A DNA stretch of 5,867 bases from JBLNCE01 sp050260415. GTDB taxonomy: Bacteria; Bacillota; UBA4882; JAAYXC01. Numbering within the stretch: the first letter of the stretch is position 1; each line of letters begins with the position of its first letter. The notes under the pieces are model-generated. The model saw nothing but the letters and a program-made list of their open reading frames with translations, had not been told where the DNA came from and did not search any database. The translations under genes and the position numbers were made by a program. Location of the stretch: positions 1 to 5,867 of the forward strand of contig JBLNCE010000100.1 of NCBI GenBank assembly GCA_050260415.1, written 5' to 3'. Shown piece by piece: positions 5,629-5,867 of the stretch.

Positions 5629-5867
5629 TCAAACGGATGGCAGCAATTCCTTTATTCCCGCCAGGAGGGTCGCGAGGGTCTCGGCCGCGTCGCCCGCCAG
5701 GAAGATCGCGTTCGGCCGGTCGTAGAGGGGATTGGGCACCCCGGAATAGCCGGGCATGCGGTCCTTATTGCAGATGATGGCCGCCGCCGCCTCGTCCGCG
5801 CGCAGGACCGGCATGCCGTAGAGGGGGGTGCCCTCGGCGGTCATGGCCGCCGGGTTGACCACGTCGC
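5629..5867 (-). CDS. pntB: NAD(P) transhydrogenase beta subunit, C-terminal end (partial)
   Basis: The frame enters from the right edge and ends at TGA at 5629-5631. It encodes about 78 residues of the NADP(H)-binding domain III of PntB, the membrane subunit of the proton-translocating transhydrogenase that passes hydride between NADH and NADP+. Diagnostic pieces are DVVNPAA at the window edge, PLYGMPVL, the KDRM-GYSG block, and NPLYDRPNAIFLAGDAAETL, matching E. coli PntB nearly position by position. Where E. coli has KRSM this protein has NKDRM, a modest change in a loop that contacts the NADP phosphate. The domain II membrane helices lie outside the window. The gene has its own terminator directly downstream, so it is the last gene of its transcript. 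Confidence 0.94.
   Translation of the reverse strand, partial: DVVNPAAMTAEGTPLYGMPVLRADEAAAAIICNKDRMPGYSGVPNPLYDRPNAIFLAGDAAETLATLLAGIKELLPSV

Overview
The window is about 5.9 kb of GC-rich (roughly 60% by eye) bacterial chromosome. Lipobox-type and secreted glycoside hydrolases and a membrane transhydrogenase suggest a Gram-negative, probably uncultured environmental lineage; nothing here fixes the phylum. No phage, conjugation or CRISPR genes are visible. Apart from the clpB tail on the plus strand at the left edge, every gene lies on the minus strand.

Left to right. (1) 1-141: 3' end of clpB (+). (2) 140-166: strong terminator, in minus orientation, between the convergent clpB and glycosidase genes. 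(3) 156-267: an orphan 3' tail of a rhomboid-family gene, which is one arm of a ~110-bp imperfect direct repeat. (4) 278-1558 and 1575-2765: a two-gene operon (transcribed right to left) of exported GH71/GH99-like glycosidases, one a likely lipoprotein. (5) 2766-2904: AT-rich intergenic island with small inverted repeats and a 17-codon ORF with a good Shine-Dalgarno. (6) 2905-3016: second arm of the direct repeat, here the real 3' end of the rhomboid gene. (7) 2945-4030: rhomboid intramembrane protease fused to a periplasmic Ig-like (Big_5/SbsA-type) domain. (8) 4162-4983: HEAT-repeat/SEC-C protein gene interrupted by one in-frame TAA. (9) 5056-5162: a 107-bp palindromic, MITE-like repeat. (10) 5214-5591: DUF975 membrane protein gene lacking its 5' half, starting at the T-tract of the next terminator. 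(11) 5565-5613: terminator of pntB. (12) 5629-5867: 3' end of pntB.

The strongest unifying observation is that housekeeping genes at the edges (clpB, pntB) enclose an eroding accessory stretch: a duplicated gene tail, a nonsense-interrupted gene, a truncated gene and a palindromic repeat. The glycosidase pair sits exactly between the two copies of the rhomboid 3' end, as if it had been placed there by an integration or duplication event; the upstream copy has kept only half of the terminator hairpin. The glycosidases probably act together on an alpha-linked glycan outside the cytoplasm; no transporter or sugar-specific regulator is present to name the substrate. I see no complete new multi-gene system, but the repeat-flanked glycosidase cassette and the rhomboid-Ig fusion are the parts most worth following. 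The other gene-free gaps (4031-4161, 4984-5055, 5163-5213) show only Shine-Dalgarno sites and no convincing promoter.
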